Positions 1-11,600 of a stretch of DNA of 64,000 nt are shown piece after piece; the first letter of the stretch is position 1, and each line of letters starts with the position of its first letter. Where the stretch lies: positions 186,001 to 250,000 of the forward strand of contig NC_134974.1 in NCBI RefSeq assembly GCF_965638725.1. The letters run 5' to 3'. The DNA comes from Aptenodytes patagonicus (lineage: Eukaryota; Chordata; Aves; Sphenisciformes; Spheniscidae). The notes under the pieces are model-generated. The model did no database searches. It saw only the letters and a list, made by a program, of their open reading frames with translations, and was not told where the DNA came from. A program made the position numbers and the translations under genes.

Positions 1-104
1 ATGAGGAATCCCACGCACCATCAAGTATCTTCAGGTAAGTAAATCTGATATTACACATCACCCTCCACGCGTGGAATATCTTCAAGAACCTGGTCAGAGA
101 GTAT

Positions 105-185
105 TGGACTCTCTGACTAAGAGAGTCAGATTCTAAGTCTAAGAGAGTCTCAGATTCTGAGTCTAAGAGAGTAAGATTCTCACTA
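105..185. repeat. Short minisatellite present only in unit 1
   Basis: About three imperfect units of roughly 25 bases, built on the core GTCTAAGAGAGT followed by AGATTCT, lie in tandem. The corresponding place in unit 2 (around 27308-27322) is a simple short sequence without the repeat. This accounts for about 66 bases of the length difference between the units. It sits in the HORMAD1 intron downstream of the exon at 413-480. Confidence 0.85.
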
Positions 186-412
186 AGAATCACCTTTTGA
201 GTGGCTATTTAAAAATATGACCATAATCTGACAAAATTATTCAATGTATTTTAAGAATAAGTCTAAGCTAATAGTATACGTTGATAAAATTACTCTTAAG
301 ATCCAGAATTAAAAAAGGAAACACCAAACAGATAAAATCCAAAGTTTTTACATTCAGGTGTATGCAATAGACTGTAAAACCACAGAGCAGAATAAAGTCA
401 CAGTGACAGTAC

Positions 413-3400
413 CTGCTGAAATCCAGAAGTGGCCCATTGTGAGTGTACTTGAATTTGAAGTGGTAACATTCTGTAATTGTCTGCAAACAAATCCAGTAAT
501 TTTTAAACTACTATCAGCTGCCAAGCAAACTACTACTGCTGCTGCTTCGTCTAGTAATCCATTAACCTTGCATTTAAAGAAAATAATGGTAGTCCAACTC
601 CTGTCTGATGCACTCATACACATTGAATACAGCTTTCTAATGCTGTAACAATTAATGGTATTAATGTATAGAATTGTCATCAAATAAAAATGAAGATCTA
701 CATTATTTTCCAGGAATCACTGTGATAAGCTGATGTTTCAAAATATTTTAAGTTTTTAGAATGAAATACTCATTCAACTTCTAATCACTATGAAAATGTT
801 TCACACATGTAACAGAGACATGGTGACACCCAGTGGTTAGTTAAAACATACTGTGTTTTCCCCAAAGAAGTCCCATAAATGTGTTATGCAGATTTAGGAC
901 GCTGCATCTTTACGGGCATTTAACTCTGCAACGACACTTTGGGTTTCTTGTACTGGCCTGAGAATAACCAGACACTAGATATTGAAAGGCAATTCACTAT
1001 GTGGAAATTCTGATTAGCTCTAGTGATTCTTGTTTGGTGTTTTGCCTTTTTTTTTAACATGCATTAACGTGAACGTTAAGTGCTGTTGCTTGTATACACA
1101 TTTCACTATATCCATACTATCATTAATCAGCCAGTAAAATATTCTAGCAGATTTACCTGAGGATCTTCTGGATGGGTATAGACCTGTATTTTTAAAGTAA
1201 AGAGAGGAAACAGTAAGAACTGTACATAACTCTAAGCACCTACTTTAAAAAATGCGTACCTTACCTTTCAAAGATACTTACTGCTAGGACAATCATTCTT
1301 AGCTGTCAAGTGTAATTAAAGAAAAAAAGAACATTAAATGTATTCCATGGCCCATTTCTGCTTAACAAGCTGTTTTGATTCTCTAGCTCTGGAAACCAAT
1401 ATAGACAACTATGGGCCTGTTTGAAGAGAAACCTCTTCATACGCTTAACTCCTTATCTGTTTAAGGACTTACTCAACTGGCAGAAGAAAATTCCTAACTA
1501 TCCCTGCCTTTAAGCGTTTCTGTTTACAAAGAATATTATCCTCAAATGTCTGTGCATCCCACTTTGTAGCTAACTGTTTTAACATATTAAAGCACCGCTA
1601 TTCCCTAACCAGAATATAGATGGTTATAATAGAACTATGCTGGCAGCTAATGGACTTCTATAAAGGAGTGTTTAAATACATTTAAAATAGCTGAATGATA
1701 CTGGAAGACTTACATATTTCTTCTGCAAGGCATCATAGCATCCTAACATCCTGCAAAAATAAAATATTGTCCATCTACTGCTAATTTCCATTTGCTTTGC
1801 TTCTGACTAAATAAATAAAATAGTCCCAAAAAATGGAATTCTTGTGTTTAGCTTTCTTAATGTTGGATTAGAGCAATAAAGAATACTTATTTGGTTATTC
1901 TTTTTATTAGTAGTGAGACAAGCAATGCCTATCTTTGTAACACCCCAAATCATCCTAACCTCTTTGCAGAAGAAGTAAAAAATATAATCTGTAAGTAATT
2001 TGTAAGTAAAAACGTAATGCAATTGTACGGCTACCATTTTCAAACACCTTCTAACACATGTATTCATTAATCAGCTTATAAATAAGCACTCAGCTGAACA
2101 CCGACATCTCTGAAGCACAGAGGAGTTATGTTATTGCCTTTATTTAGATGTTGCAATCTGCTTTTTATGTAACAGGCAAACAACAGTCAAACAGTGAACC
2201 AAAACTTACTCTAATTTTTTTTTTCTAACATTTCTTTTGAATATAGTCAACAAGCAAAAATTGTTTTTGGTGTGTACATGACGCCAAGTTAAGAAAGGCT
2301 ACTGTAAACTCCAGACAGGCAGCATACACCCTTCACACAAAAAACAGGGAGCTTTTCCTCGTCAGCATCCACAGGCTGCCACACCACTGCCCTCACTAGT
2401 GTTTCATGCGCGAGGGTAAGGTGAAATGCACTCGGCGCCACTTGAGTTTGCTCTACCACAGAAGATCAATTAAGAAATCCCAGGTTACAGCGAGGAAGCC
2501 TTTTCTCTCCCTCTCTGTGACGGCACACGGACAAAGAGCAGATGACTAATTACACCCTTAACATCAGAACTCAGACCTACATTTCTGAACACCTCAACAC
2601 TGATGGCAGCTGCAAACCCCCGCTGCTGAAAGCAGCATCGTTTCCGATGCCTTACCTTGTACTACAACTGGTAAAAACGTGAAGAGAACAAAAATGGCCT
2701 TTACAGAGGTAACAAAAAGCAAGGAGAGCAGTCATGAACACATCTCACAGTTATTGTGAGCAGAAAGAAAATCAAAATAAATACCTCAGTCCCCAGTGAC
2801 ATACTCAGGCTCAACTGTGTGAATGTACAAGTGGACGGACTTTCGTTCACAGATACAATTCTGCCTTTGAATGTAAAGGCCAACAGTACCACTTTCTTAT
2901 ACAAGTCTGAGAGCAAGACCTTTAAATACAAGATGCAAAATGGTAACACCACGTCTCCTATTCAACTAGAGAGGAACTACTGCTTAGATTTTTGTGTTTA
3001 TGTGCACCTCGAGCACTCATATACACCCATGGAAACTAAATGTAAAGTATAATCACTCTGTAAACAAAGATTTGTGCTCTATTAAGCACCAAGTTGTAAG
3101 CCTTTCTAGAAACACAAGTGTACAAGTCAATTACACCTTTACCAAAACACAGAGTTTGATTTTCCATTAAAAAATTTGTCAACATAGTAAATACCACACA
3201 CTAAAAGCACTGCCTGGGCAGTTGTTCACTCACAGCAAGGGAGATTTTTTCCTCGTATTTGCAAACAACCAGAAAGCTATCTTTCAGAATTGACACGCTA
3301 TGGAAGTGTTATCTATGGAAGTGTTATATGTAATTAACATACCATTTCACCAGCTGAGTAGAGCCAGGACAGTTTTTGTCTTCCCTCAGAATTTTGACAC

Positions 3401-4298
3401 AGACATCTCAAAAAAAGAATATATACACGCATATTTACTTAGGACAAAATGCAACTACACTGCTAAGAAAGTGAAGTTCATTCCCTAAAAGTACTATCAA
3501 AAGCAGACTAAAATTAACGTTATTGACAGGTGTCAGCATGGTTTTAATTGCTGAGTTAGCATCACGCATCACCACTGTAACAAAATTCAGCGACCACTGT
3601 ATTAGTGAAGTTTCCATTACAGTCATTGAAAATGGCTATTAGCTTTAATCGAGAAGACCAAGTGGCTTTAAAACCACTCATTAACTTCACGACAATCCTA
3701 CGACAATAGATTTTGCAAAGAATCATGGAAACGGCCTGTTACCATCCATATATCTTGTTCCATAGGCACTTTCAGGAAAGATTCCTCTCAGATAGGTAAT
3801 GCAGGATACTGCTACCGCCAGGAGCCTCTTCACTAGCATCAGGGATTGCTGTTCAGTAGATATTTTGTTAGGAAATACAACTGCACTCTGAAAGTTAGAG
3901 AAAGAAAAGAATTAATCTCTGTCCACGACAACAAACCTGTACAGTCTACAGTCTGGTCCAATGCCTGCTTAACTTTTCAATTTAATTGAAAAGTATGACT
4001 TTCAGCATTATTTATGAAGTTAAGCATATTCTTAACACTTGGCTTTACTATGTTTTTAGGACATGGCTGGTTTCTACCAAGTGTATGACCACAAAGCTCA
4101 GACTCACTACTAAGCATCTTTATACATAGCTAAAAGATTGAATTAGCCTGTACTTTGCAAGTGAAGAAATGTTAAAGAGCACCTGGGCGCACTATTTCAG
4201 CTAATATCCACTAATTTTTCCAATTCAAATAATATACTGTGCTAAAATACACAAGAAAATCATACCACACAATTTCTTTGCTTCTGAGCCATTGCCAT
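413..4298 (-). CDS. HORMAD1: HORMAD1, unit 1 copy: seven 5' coding exons, continues off the left edge
   Basis: HORMAD1 is a meiotic chromosome-axis protein. Its HORMA domain binds closure motifs and promotes double-strand-break formation, synapsis and checkpoint signalling in germ cells. Coding exons on the minus strand, in order, are 4266-4298 (ATG at 4298, 11 codons), 3743-3887, 3343-3406, 1714-1750, 1282-1302, 1157-1183 and 413-480. All have GT donors and AG acceptors, and phases chain without a break (395 nt). Diagnostic peptides are [63 protein letters not shown] and [14 protein letters not shown], collinear with vertebrate HORMAD1. The 21- and 27-base exons are unusually small but in frame. 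The remaining HORMA exons and C-terminal tail would lie left of base 1. Introns hold no other gene that I can see; open frames there (for example 2701-3052) have no coding character. Confidence 0.93.
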
Positions 4299-5099
4299 TT
4301 TACAGATATTCTTCCGTCTGTTAATAAAACATCCGCATTAACACATGTATGACCACCATTCACAAGCGCATGCAAGCCCAGACCTCAGCTATTCAGCTTT
4401 AACTAGTCAGTACCTGAACCTCCAAACACTTCCTACACAATTAATCTGCATCAGTTTAAACAAACCCCGTAACTTCAAGGAAACAGAATGGTTCATCTAA
4501 TAATCACCATTAGATTTCTGACTTTACACCAGCACAGACCTCCCCCAAGGCTGCAGCATGCAGTAGTTTAAACATTGTGTGCCTATTTATACAGAACATG
4601 AGCCCTTGAAAGTGATGCTCTGAAGTGCTAACTGGCAGCCAGCCTAACGGATTTTCAAAGGATCCTGAGGCTCTTCACATCTATGTCACCTCCAGCCAAA
4701 GTTGAGCCAGCACCTTCAGAAAACACCTCCAAGCTTGGGTTGTTTCCCTCCGTAATTTAAACAAGTATTGTAGAAAAGAGACCCCTCTCCAGCTGTTCTT
4801 TTTGTTCACCCACGTTTTGATTTAAGCCTTTAACCCTCAGCACCGAGCCCGACTCCTCAAGACAAGCCTTCCCCACCATCTCCAAAAGCGAGAGGCACCC
4901 ACAGCCAAGGACATGGAAAATGCCTTTCCCAAGGAGGAGGCTGCCCCTGGACAATGCAGGGAACTGAGCTCCCCCTTAGCTGAGCCCCCACAAACCCATC
5001 TGATCTTGGGACCTGGCTAAACTCCGCACTTCTGTGAGAGATGCAGAAACAGAGGAGCCCCTTCCCAGCACTGTCACCCCGAGAAAGGACAACCTGCCT
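4299..5099. other. HORMAD1 upstream / 5' UTR intron region, unit 1 (unit 2: 31436-32238)
   Basis: This is AT-rich then mixed sequence between the first HORMAD1 coding exon and the CpG-rich block. It probably contains the 5' UTR intron of HORMAD1. I see no repeat element and no convincing coding exon. Unit 2 differs by a few substitutions, a 3-base insertion near 31648 and a one-base deletion. Confidence 0.5.
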
Positions 5100-5539
5100 C
5101 GCCAAGGAACACACGCCACCCACAAGCCGAGCTGGAAGGCAAGAACAGCACGGGCCGAGCGGGGGGAGGCGCGTCAGAGCCCCGCAGGAGGGGAGGAACC
5201 GCACACAGCCCCCGGGCCCGGGGATGCCGGCGGGGCGGGGCGGGGCGGGGCGGCCCCCCCACACCCACACGCGCCACCCGACGCTCCCGCCACCCGACGC
5301 TTTTATAAGGCAAGGGGCCGTGTGCAAGCGGAGGGGCGGGGCTCGCCCTCCCGGCACGCGCCGCTGCGGGCCGTGCGCAGCGCCGCCGCGCCAAGCGCCC
5401 CGCCCCCACCCCAGCGGAAGGGCGGCGGATTCCGCGCCCGGGCGGCGCGGGGGGTGACCGGCGGGTGGGGGCCGGGGCCGGGGCCGGGGCCGGGGCCGGG
5501 GCCGGGGCCGCGCTCTTGGCGCTTCGGCCCAGCAATGCA
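5100..5539 (-). promoter_or_regulatory. CpG-rich candidate promoter of HORMAD1, unit 1
   Basis: Very GC- and CpG-rich block upstream of the HORMAD1 start. It holds four overlapping GC boxes (GGGGCGGGGC type) at about 5231-5254. On the minus strand a TATAAAA element lies at 5301-5307, about 1 kb upstream of the ATG at 4298. The G4C2 tract lies a further 160 bases upstream. Orientation toward HORMAD1 is inferred from the TATA-like element and from the lack of a plus-strand gene until 8621. The GC boxes lie on the transcribed side of the TATA element, so the true start site is uncertain. Confidence 0.55.
5468..5509 (+). repeat. (GGGGCC)7 hexanucleotide repeat
   Basis: Seven perfect GGGGCC units, directly followed by GCGCTC and, 30 bases on, by the CR1 3' end. 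The G-rich strand is plus, so G-quadruplex formation is plausible. All frames across it give dipeptide repeats (Gly-Pro, Ala-Pro, Arg-Pro), which explains the long spurious open frames in this block. Confidence 0.95.
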
Positions 5540-7020
5540 TAGAATCACAGAATCATAGAATCACTGAGGTTGGAAAAGACCTCCAAGATCATCGACCCAA
5601 CACCACCACCCACTAAACCATGTCCCTCAGCGCCTCATCTACTCGTCTTTTAAATACCTCCAGGGATGGGGACTCCACCGCTTCCCTGGGCAGCCTGTTC
5701 CAAGGTTTCACCACTCTTTCAGTAAAGACATTTTCCCTCATGTCCAATCTAAACCTCCCCTGGCGCAACTTGAGGCCGTTTCCTCTCGTCCTATCGCTTG
5801 TTACTTGGGAGAAGAGACCGACCCCACCTCGCTACAACCTCCTGTCAGGGAGTTGTAGAGAGCGATGAGGTCTCCCCTCAGCCTCCTCTTCTCCAGGCTG
5901 AACAGTCCCAGTTCCCTCAGCCGCTCCTCATAAGACTTGTTCTCCAGACCCCTCACCAGCCTCGTTGCCCTTCTCTGGACACGCTCTAACACCTCGACGT
6001 CCTTCTTGTAGTGAGGGGCCCAAAACTGAACACAGTGTTCAAGGTGCGGCCTCACCAGTGCCGAGTACAGGGGCACGATCACTTCCCTGCTCCTGCTGGC
6101 CACACTCTTTCTGATACAGGCCAGGATGCCATTGGGCTTCTTGGCCGCCTGGGCACACTGCCGGCTCATGTTCAGCCGGCTGTCGACCAACACCCCCAGG
6201 TCCTTTTCCGACAGGCAGCTTTCCAGCCACTCTTCCCCAAGCCTGTAGCACTGCATGGGGTTGTTGTGACCCAAGTGCAGGACCCGGCACTTGGCCTTGT
6301 TGAACCTCATACAGTTGGCCTCGGCCCATCGATCCAGCCTGCCCAGGTCCCTCTGCAGAGCCTTCCTACCCTCCAGCAGATCAACACTCCCGCCCAACTT
6401 GGTGTCGTCTGCAAACTTACTGAGGGTGCACTCGATCCCCTCATCCAGATCATCGATAAAGATATTAAACAAGACCAGCCCCAAAACTGAGCCCTGGGGA
6501 ACACCGCTCGTGACCGGCCGCCAACTGGATTGAACTCCATTCACCACAACTCTCTGGGCCCGGCTGTCCAGCCAGTTTTTGACCCAGCGCAGAGTCCACC
6601 TGTCTAAGCCGTGAGCCGCCAGCTTCTCGAGGAGAATGCTGTGGGAGACGGTGTCAAAGGCCTTGCTGAAGTCCAGGTAGACCACATCCACAGCCTTTCC
6701 CTCGTCCACTAGGCGGGTCACCTGGTCATAGAAGGAGATCAGGTTGGTCAAGCAGGACCTGCCTCTCATGAACCCGTGCTGGCTGGGCCGGATCCCCTGG
6801 TTGTCCCGCTCATGCCTTGTGAGCGCCCTCAAGATGAACCGCTCCATAATCTTCCCTGGCACCGAGGTCAGGCTGACAGGCCTGTAGTTCCCCGGATCCT
6901 CCTTCCGGCCCTTCTTGTAGATGGGCGTCACATTGGCAAGCCTCCAGTCGCCCGGGACCTCCCCCGTTAACCAGGACTGCTGACAATGCAGAAGCGAGTC
7001 ACAGCAGCTGATGTCCACTA
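5540..7020 (-). mobile_element. CR1 LINE, 5'-truncated, unit 1 copy, frameshifted
   Basis: The plus strand shows the reverse complement of a CR1 3' end: AGAATCA-type octamer repeats, then GAGGTTGGAAAAGACCTCC. The minus strand encodes the C-terminal part of a CR1 reverse transcriptase from 7018 down to 5801. Motifs are [36 protein letters not shown] and the catalytic FADDTKLGG. The frame breaks near 5820, where one C is missing relative to the unit 2 copy. The element lacks its 5' half and ORF1. A gap of about 14 bases near 5593 relative to unit 2 falls between short direct repeats (ATCGA). No clear target-site duplication is seen, as is usual for CR1. It inserted before the duplication. Confidence 0.95.
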
Positions 7021-7417
7021 AAACGTTTTTTAAGCCAGCGTGTAGGCCTTATGTCAATGTAATTTATGCTTAACTGTAAAGAAAAGGTTCTAGTGAGATC
7101 GCAGTCTCAACCAACACTTTATACACGAAGACCTTTTTCCTTCAGAATTGTTTTTACCTCCCTGTTCGACGCAAGCGCTGTGCTTGATCCCAGGTTGTGT
7201 TGTGTGGGTGCGATAGCGGCTGAAAGTGCCAGTGGCAGTGTCTGTATTTCGGCGTCATTATCACGAAAACTTCGGTCAACGTGAAACCGCTGACAGCGGC
7301 TACTTTCCCTCCCCACGCTTTTGGCAGCAGTGGGATGGTCCATCTCCTCCATTCCCAAATCAAGAAAAATAAAGAGCAGCTGGCCAGGGCATGGGCCTCA
7401 GTGGGAGGATGGGAGGC
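7021..7417. other. Unassigned spacer between CR1 and the 3'-flank relic (unit 2: 34164-34560)
   Basis: Unique sequence of mixed composition with a few CpGs around 7180-7320. No exon, repeat family or RNA is recognised. The two units differ here by about one base (near 7127, CGAAG versus CAAAG). Confidence 0.5.
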
Positions 7418-8102
7418 CAGGACACGTGGCCTCCGGAGACACTGCCTTCCAGGAGACCAGCTCCACCTGAAGCTCTTCTCCAAGCAGCAGGAGATGCGTG
7501 CACGGCTCTGTGATCCCTCAGCCAGCTCAGGGGGTCTGGGCCCCGCTTCTGGGTAAAATACATGTATTAAATACAGAGCGTATACTCACGCTGAAGGTGT
7601 GGGAGGGGAACATGCCTTGTGAGAGGTTTCCCACCTGGGAGAGCCCTTGAAACACCATCCCTTTCCCAAGGAAATGTTTTTGTCCTGCTTTTTGAACAAG
7701 AAGGATTCACCACACCATGGGCAAGCAAACGATGGCGTAGCTGCCAGGGACAGCAAACGGGCAAATTTGAGCATCAAACAGCTGTGCTGTAGGAGAAGGG
7801 AGCTGAAGCATTTTGTGAGAGGTACCTTCTTGGGGGAGCACCGCCAGATGACAAAACTACCAGCTAGAGCTGGAATTCCCTCTGCCACCTATTCCTGCCT
7901 CCAGATACCACATACAGGATTTTCAGACAGTGAAACTGACCTTTAATTCTTCCAAGAAAGTCTACAATTGTATCAGCAATGCACAGAGATAAAGTGGTAT
8001 CTGTGTCATGGTTGCAATACTTGGTACTGAACTGGAGGGAGGACAATGGCATGTCCTTTATGACTGTAGGCACCACGGTTTTACTCGGAAAAAAAGAGGT
8101 GG
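7418..8102 (+). repeat. Relic of an older duplication of the HU-gene 3' flank, unit 1
   Basis: Three collinear blocks match the end and downstream flank of the HU/EFCAB12-like gene: 7418-7598 with about 20637-20825, 7598-7780 with about 21470-21645, and 7908-8102 with about 21650-21825. Shared strings include GGACACGTGGCCTCCGGAGA, TGTATTAAATA(C/A)AGAGCG and GCAAACGATGGCGTAGCTGC. The two sets are clearly diverged, unlike the 27 kb units, so this is an earlier event. The poly(A) signal of the gene copy reads AATACA here. No coding exon is retained. About 640 bases of the gene flank are missing between the first two blocks. Confidence 0.88.
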
Positions 8103-8103
8103 C

Positions 8104-8190
8104 ACTCCTTGAGCAGGGGAGTTGGACCAGATGACCTCCAGAAGTCCCTTCCGACCCCAACCAGCGTGTGATGGTGTGATTCTGTGTCCC
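8104..8190 (+). mobile_element. CR1 3' end fragment, unit 1
   Basis: Plus-strand CR1 tail: GAGTTGGACCAGATGACCTC, then CCCTTCCGACCCCAACC and a GTGATTCTGTG terminus. Only about 85 bases remain. It lies 430 bases upstream of the HU-gene start. Confidence 0.85.
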
Positions 8191-8620
8191 CGTTTCCGTC
8201 ATTTGGTCACATCTTGGAAGCTCTCTCTGCCCCACGTGCTCCTCGGGGACTGAGGATTGGGGGTGTGTTTTAGGGAGCAGCTCCGCTTTCACTGCAGGAC
8301 CAAACCTGGCCGGGTCAGCGGGCGTGGGGGTGATGTGGGAGTGTCCCTTTGTGGCCCCAGCCCATGTCACAAAGCCCCTCCTCATCATAACCCCACGCCC
8401 CAGGCCCTCCCTTCACTTCCCTGCGAGGCCTCGGCGAGCTCTCGGGTCCAGGGGACGCGAGAAGTCTCTCCTGTACCTCAGAGACACAGAGGACACAGGG
8501 AGGCGGTGGGACAGCCGGCTGGTGAAGCACAGGCGAGGACATCGGAGAGGGGGTGTTTCCCAGTAGGAGACATCAAAATCCTTCTCCCGGCACCCTCACG
8601 TGCTGATCCAAAGCAAGAAC

Positions 8621-11600
8621 ATGACAAACCTGGAAGCGCTGATCACCAACATTGAGCTCTGCAGCAAGGCTGACGGCTACAGCACTGTCACGTTTCCCAC
8701 CCTCAAGAAGCTTTCCGTCAATGGTAAGGCCTTTGGGAGCTCTCTGACGAGCATCACTGCAGACAAGATGAACGGCATGAATCGTTGTGGGAAGTGGGGT
8801 TCGTCCCTGCGGGGGAGGCCCCTACGGACACCCTGAGCTCCGCAGAGTCCGGTGCACGCAGCATCCCTCCCCTTGCCATGATGGAAGTCCCATGGATGGG
8901 TTTCCCTCAGCAGCGGGTCACACTCAGGGATCTGGCTCTGAAGGGAAAGATGTCCTGCTGGAAGAAGGCTGCGGCCAGACAGATTCGCCCCGTGTCACAG
9001 GTGGATTTATCCTGTGAAGCGTGTTGGAGCGCACTCGCATCTGCCATCTCCTTGTCTACAGATGTGCTGACGGGCTGTGAGCTGGCTGACGTAGAGCTTG
9101 ACGTGTCTTTCCCTTGCTTTCCAGATGTCGCTACTATTTGGAGCAGTGTGTCTAAGCATGTTCGGCAACAGCTCCTGCAGATAAAGGTGGGATCCTACCC
9201 TACCTCTCCCCTCGCCCAGATGGCTTCAGGGGTCCCAGCAGCCCTGTGCCAGCAAGTGCTGTTCTTCCCAGAACTGCGTGGCGATTTACAGATTTGCCAC
9301 AAATGTGCCAAAGACCAGCTTCTCCGTAAATTGAGAGACATAAAATATTTTTTTAAAAAAAAGTAACATAAAAAATATATTTTGTAGATATGCAATATAT
9401 AAATGCAGAAATAAAAATCTGGTTGAGGTGTGCAAAAGTGTTCTGCGCCAGGAGTTGGCAGGGCACAAGGCACCCCCCTTGCAAGCTCTCACAAGTCCTC
9501 ACTCTGTTTTTCAACCTACAAATGCTTGCCCTTCTTTTATTTTTCCAGCCTCAGGCTGTCAGTGTACAAGGACTGGGGACATTTCATATTCAAAAATGGC
9601 TCTCTTTTGAAAATGACGAGGTGGTCACGTTTCGGAGACCTCTGTTTTCACTGTCCAGGACTGTTGCACAGATCCGTGAGCTGCGACGTGCTTTTGTACC
9701 TGTTCCTGGTAAGAAAAGCAATTAAAGTCTTTGTTTTCCCCTGCGTCCATATATTTGGGGCTTATGCTGGTTGCTGTTCAGAAGCAATGATGGACACGTC
9801 AGAGGCCTTCAGAAGGCCCCAAGAACAACCTTTGTGGGATGACGCAAACAGCCCACCAAGTAGCAACGCCTAGAAAGGGGCCATTTCTTTTGGACTAGTT
9901 TTTATTAAGGCTGTACAAAGTTAGACCATCTCTCCATGATCTGCTTTAGCAACTGGCTTCGTGCCAGCCACATTTCTTGATTTGCAGGATGCCTGCTGGC
10001 TGATGGTCGTTTATTGGAACTGTTTACCATAAAGCTGTTGAGATGATGCCGATATTTTGTTCTTGCACCGCACCGGACCTTGTTGAGGCAAATGCCCACA
10101 GGCCCTTAGAGCTACTTTTATGCAGAAAAGTGGGCCAAAGTCAGCTGTAGAGAGCTTTGAATGAGAGATGGAAATGATAGCTAAGCACAGAAACCTGCCG
10201 ATGGCCAGATTCGCTGCCATTTCTGACCATTGCTGCCGTGGCTGTATCTGCAGTGTGCCATCGATGGGGCCTTGGGCAGCACTAAGAGCTTGGTGGTTTA
10301 TTTGTGTTTATATCCAAGTCTCCCCAGACCAGGACTGCGCTACGTGTGGGCTCAGCTCCATGGCCCGGCACCCTCCGCTCTTCCCACGGGAACCAGCCCC
10401 ATTCTTCCCACCTTTGTCCTGCCTTCCTGCACAGTGTAGACACAGATGGCCGAGGTCCTTGGACACAGATGGCCGAGGTCCTTGGTTCCTGTTTCCGTTT
10501 AGGGAATCATGGCTGCGGCTTCGCACATCTGTTAATGGAGTGATTTGACCTTAACTTGAGGAGGGGCCTACATCAGTCCCTTTAAGGAGCTGTACCAGGT
10601 GGTTAGACCAGACAGTGCTATAGCAATGTATTTTACCTGAGAGTTACTGGCACTTTATTTGCTCTACTGCTGCCTGAGTTACAGTCTTCCTACTCTTTTC
10701 CAGACAAGATAAAGAAAGTGCCAGTGAGCTACAAGAACATCCACTCGGACGTCCCCTATTCTGAGGAAGTCGTGCAGAACTGTATGCAGGAGACCCTGAA
10801 CTTTTTCTACTTCATCCTAAAAAACAGACAAGACACGGACTTAATTTTAAAGGATGTTGGCACTCTTGCTATCCGGGGAACGGAAGTGACAATGGCATTT
10901 TGCGAAGACTTTTTACTAAGCCTCAACAAGTCCACATACGTGGTAGAGAAGCTGCTCACTGTAAGTTCATTGTTTTTCCAGTGCTACTTAGACTGGGTTT
11001 GACATCCCATCAAAGGACTGGGGGACTGAGCCCTGCTGGCCAGCTGTAACCTGCTGGGTCACTTGGGCTAGGCATGGTCTGTAGCAGTGGAAGCTTTCTG
11101 TACTTTCTTTCTTTTATTTGCTGTGGCTCAAGGGTGCTGGGAAGGTATGCAGTACTACTTTTGCTGGGCAAGGGAAAGCCCTAGAAGGGCCTTGCCATAA
11201 ATAGGAAAAAGGCCAAAGCAATGGCAGGGGTGATGATGTTCACTCCACGCTCTGGACACGAGGCTGAGGTGCAGAGACACCAAGGCCTCCCTGAGACCAG
11301 CCCCTCGCGGCTACTGGCACGCTACTGGTGTAGTTCTCCTGGCCTGAGGGAAGAGAAGGAGCCAGTGGCTGGGTTCCTCCACGCTGCAGAGGCATGCAGA
11401 CTCTTTGGAAGTCTTTGGAAGGATTCGGGGGATAAAACCAGCTCGGAACCATTTGCTCTTGGTTCAGCAATAGTTAAAGCAAGCCATCTCACTGCAACCA
11501 GCAGCCAGGAACCCAGGCTCGTAATGGGCCTTCCCTTGTGTTTGCCTCCATTGGCTTCTTCCGTGGTAAACAAGGAGTCTCCTGCCTGACGCCGTCAACT

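Noticed and set aside
2701..3052. Open frames of 83 and 98 codons conserved between the two units
   Set aside because: They lie in a HORMAD1 intron. Their conservation only reflects the recent duplication, and the two frames are on opposite strands of the same bases.
4857..5558. Several long overlapping open frames on both strands with Gly-Pro, Ala-Pro and Arg-Pro repeats (also 31996-32685)
   Set aside because: They are translations of the CpG island and the GGGGCC repeat. Stops are rare in such sequence, frames overlap on both strands, and no protein family is recognisable.
5801..7018. CR1 reverse transcriptase frames as host genes
   Set aside because: FADD-type RT motifs and the CR1 3' end identify them as 5'-truncated LINE copies without promoter or ORF1.
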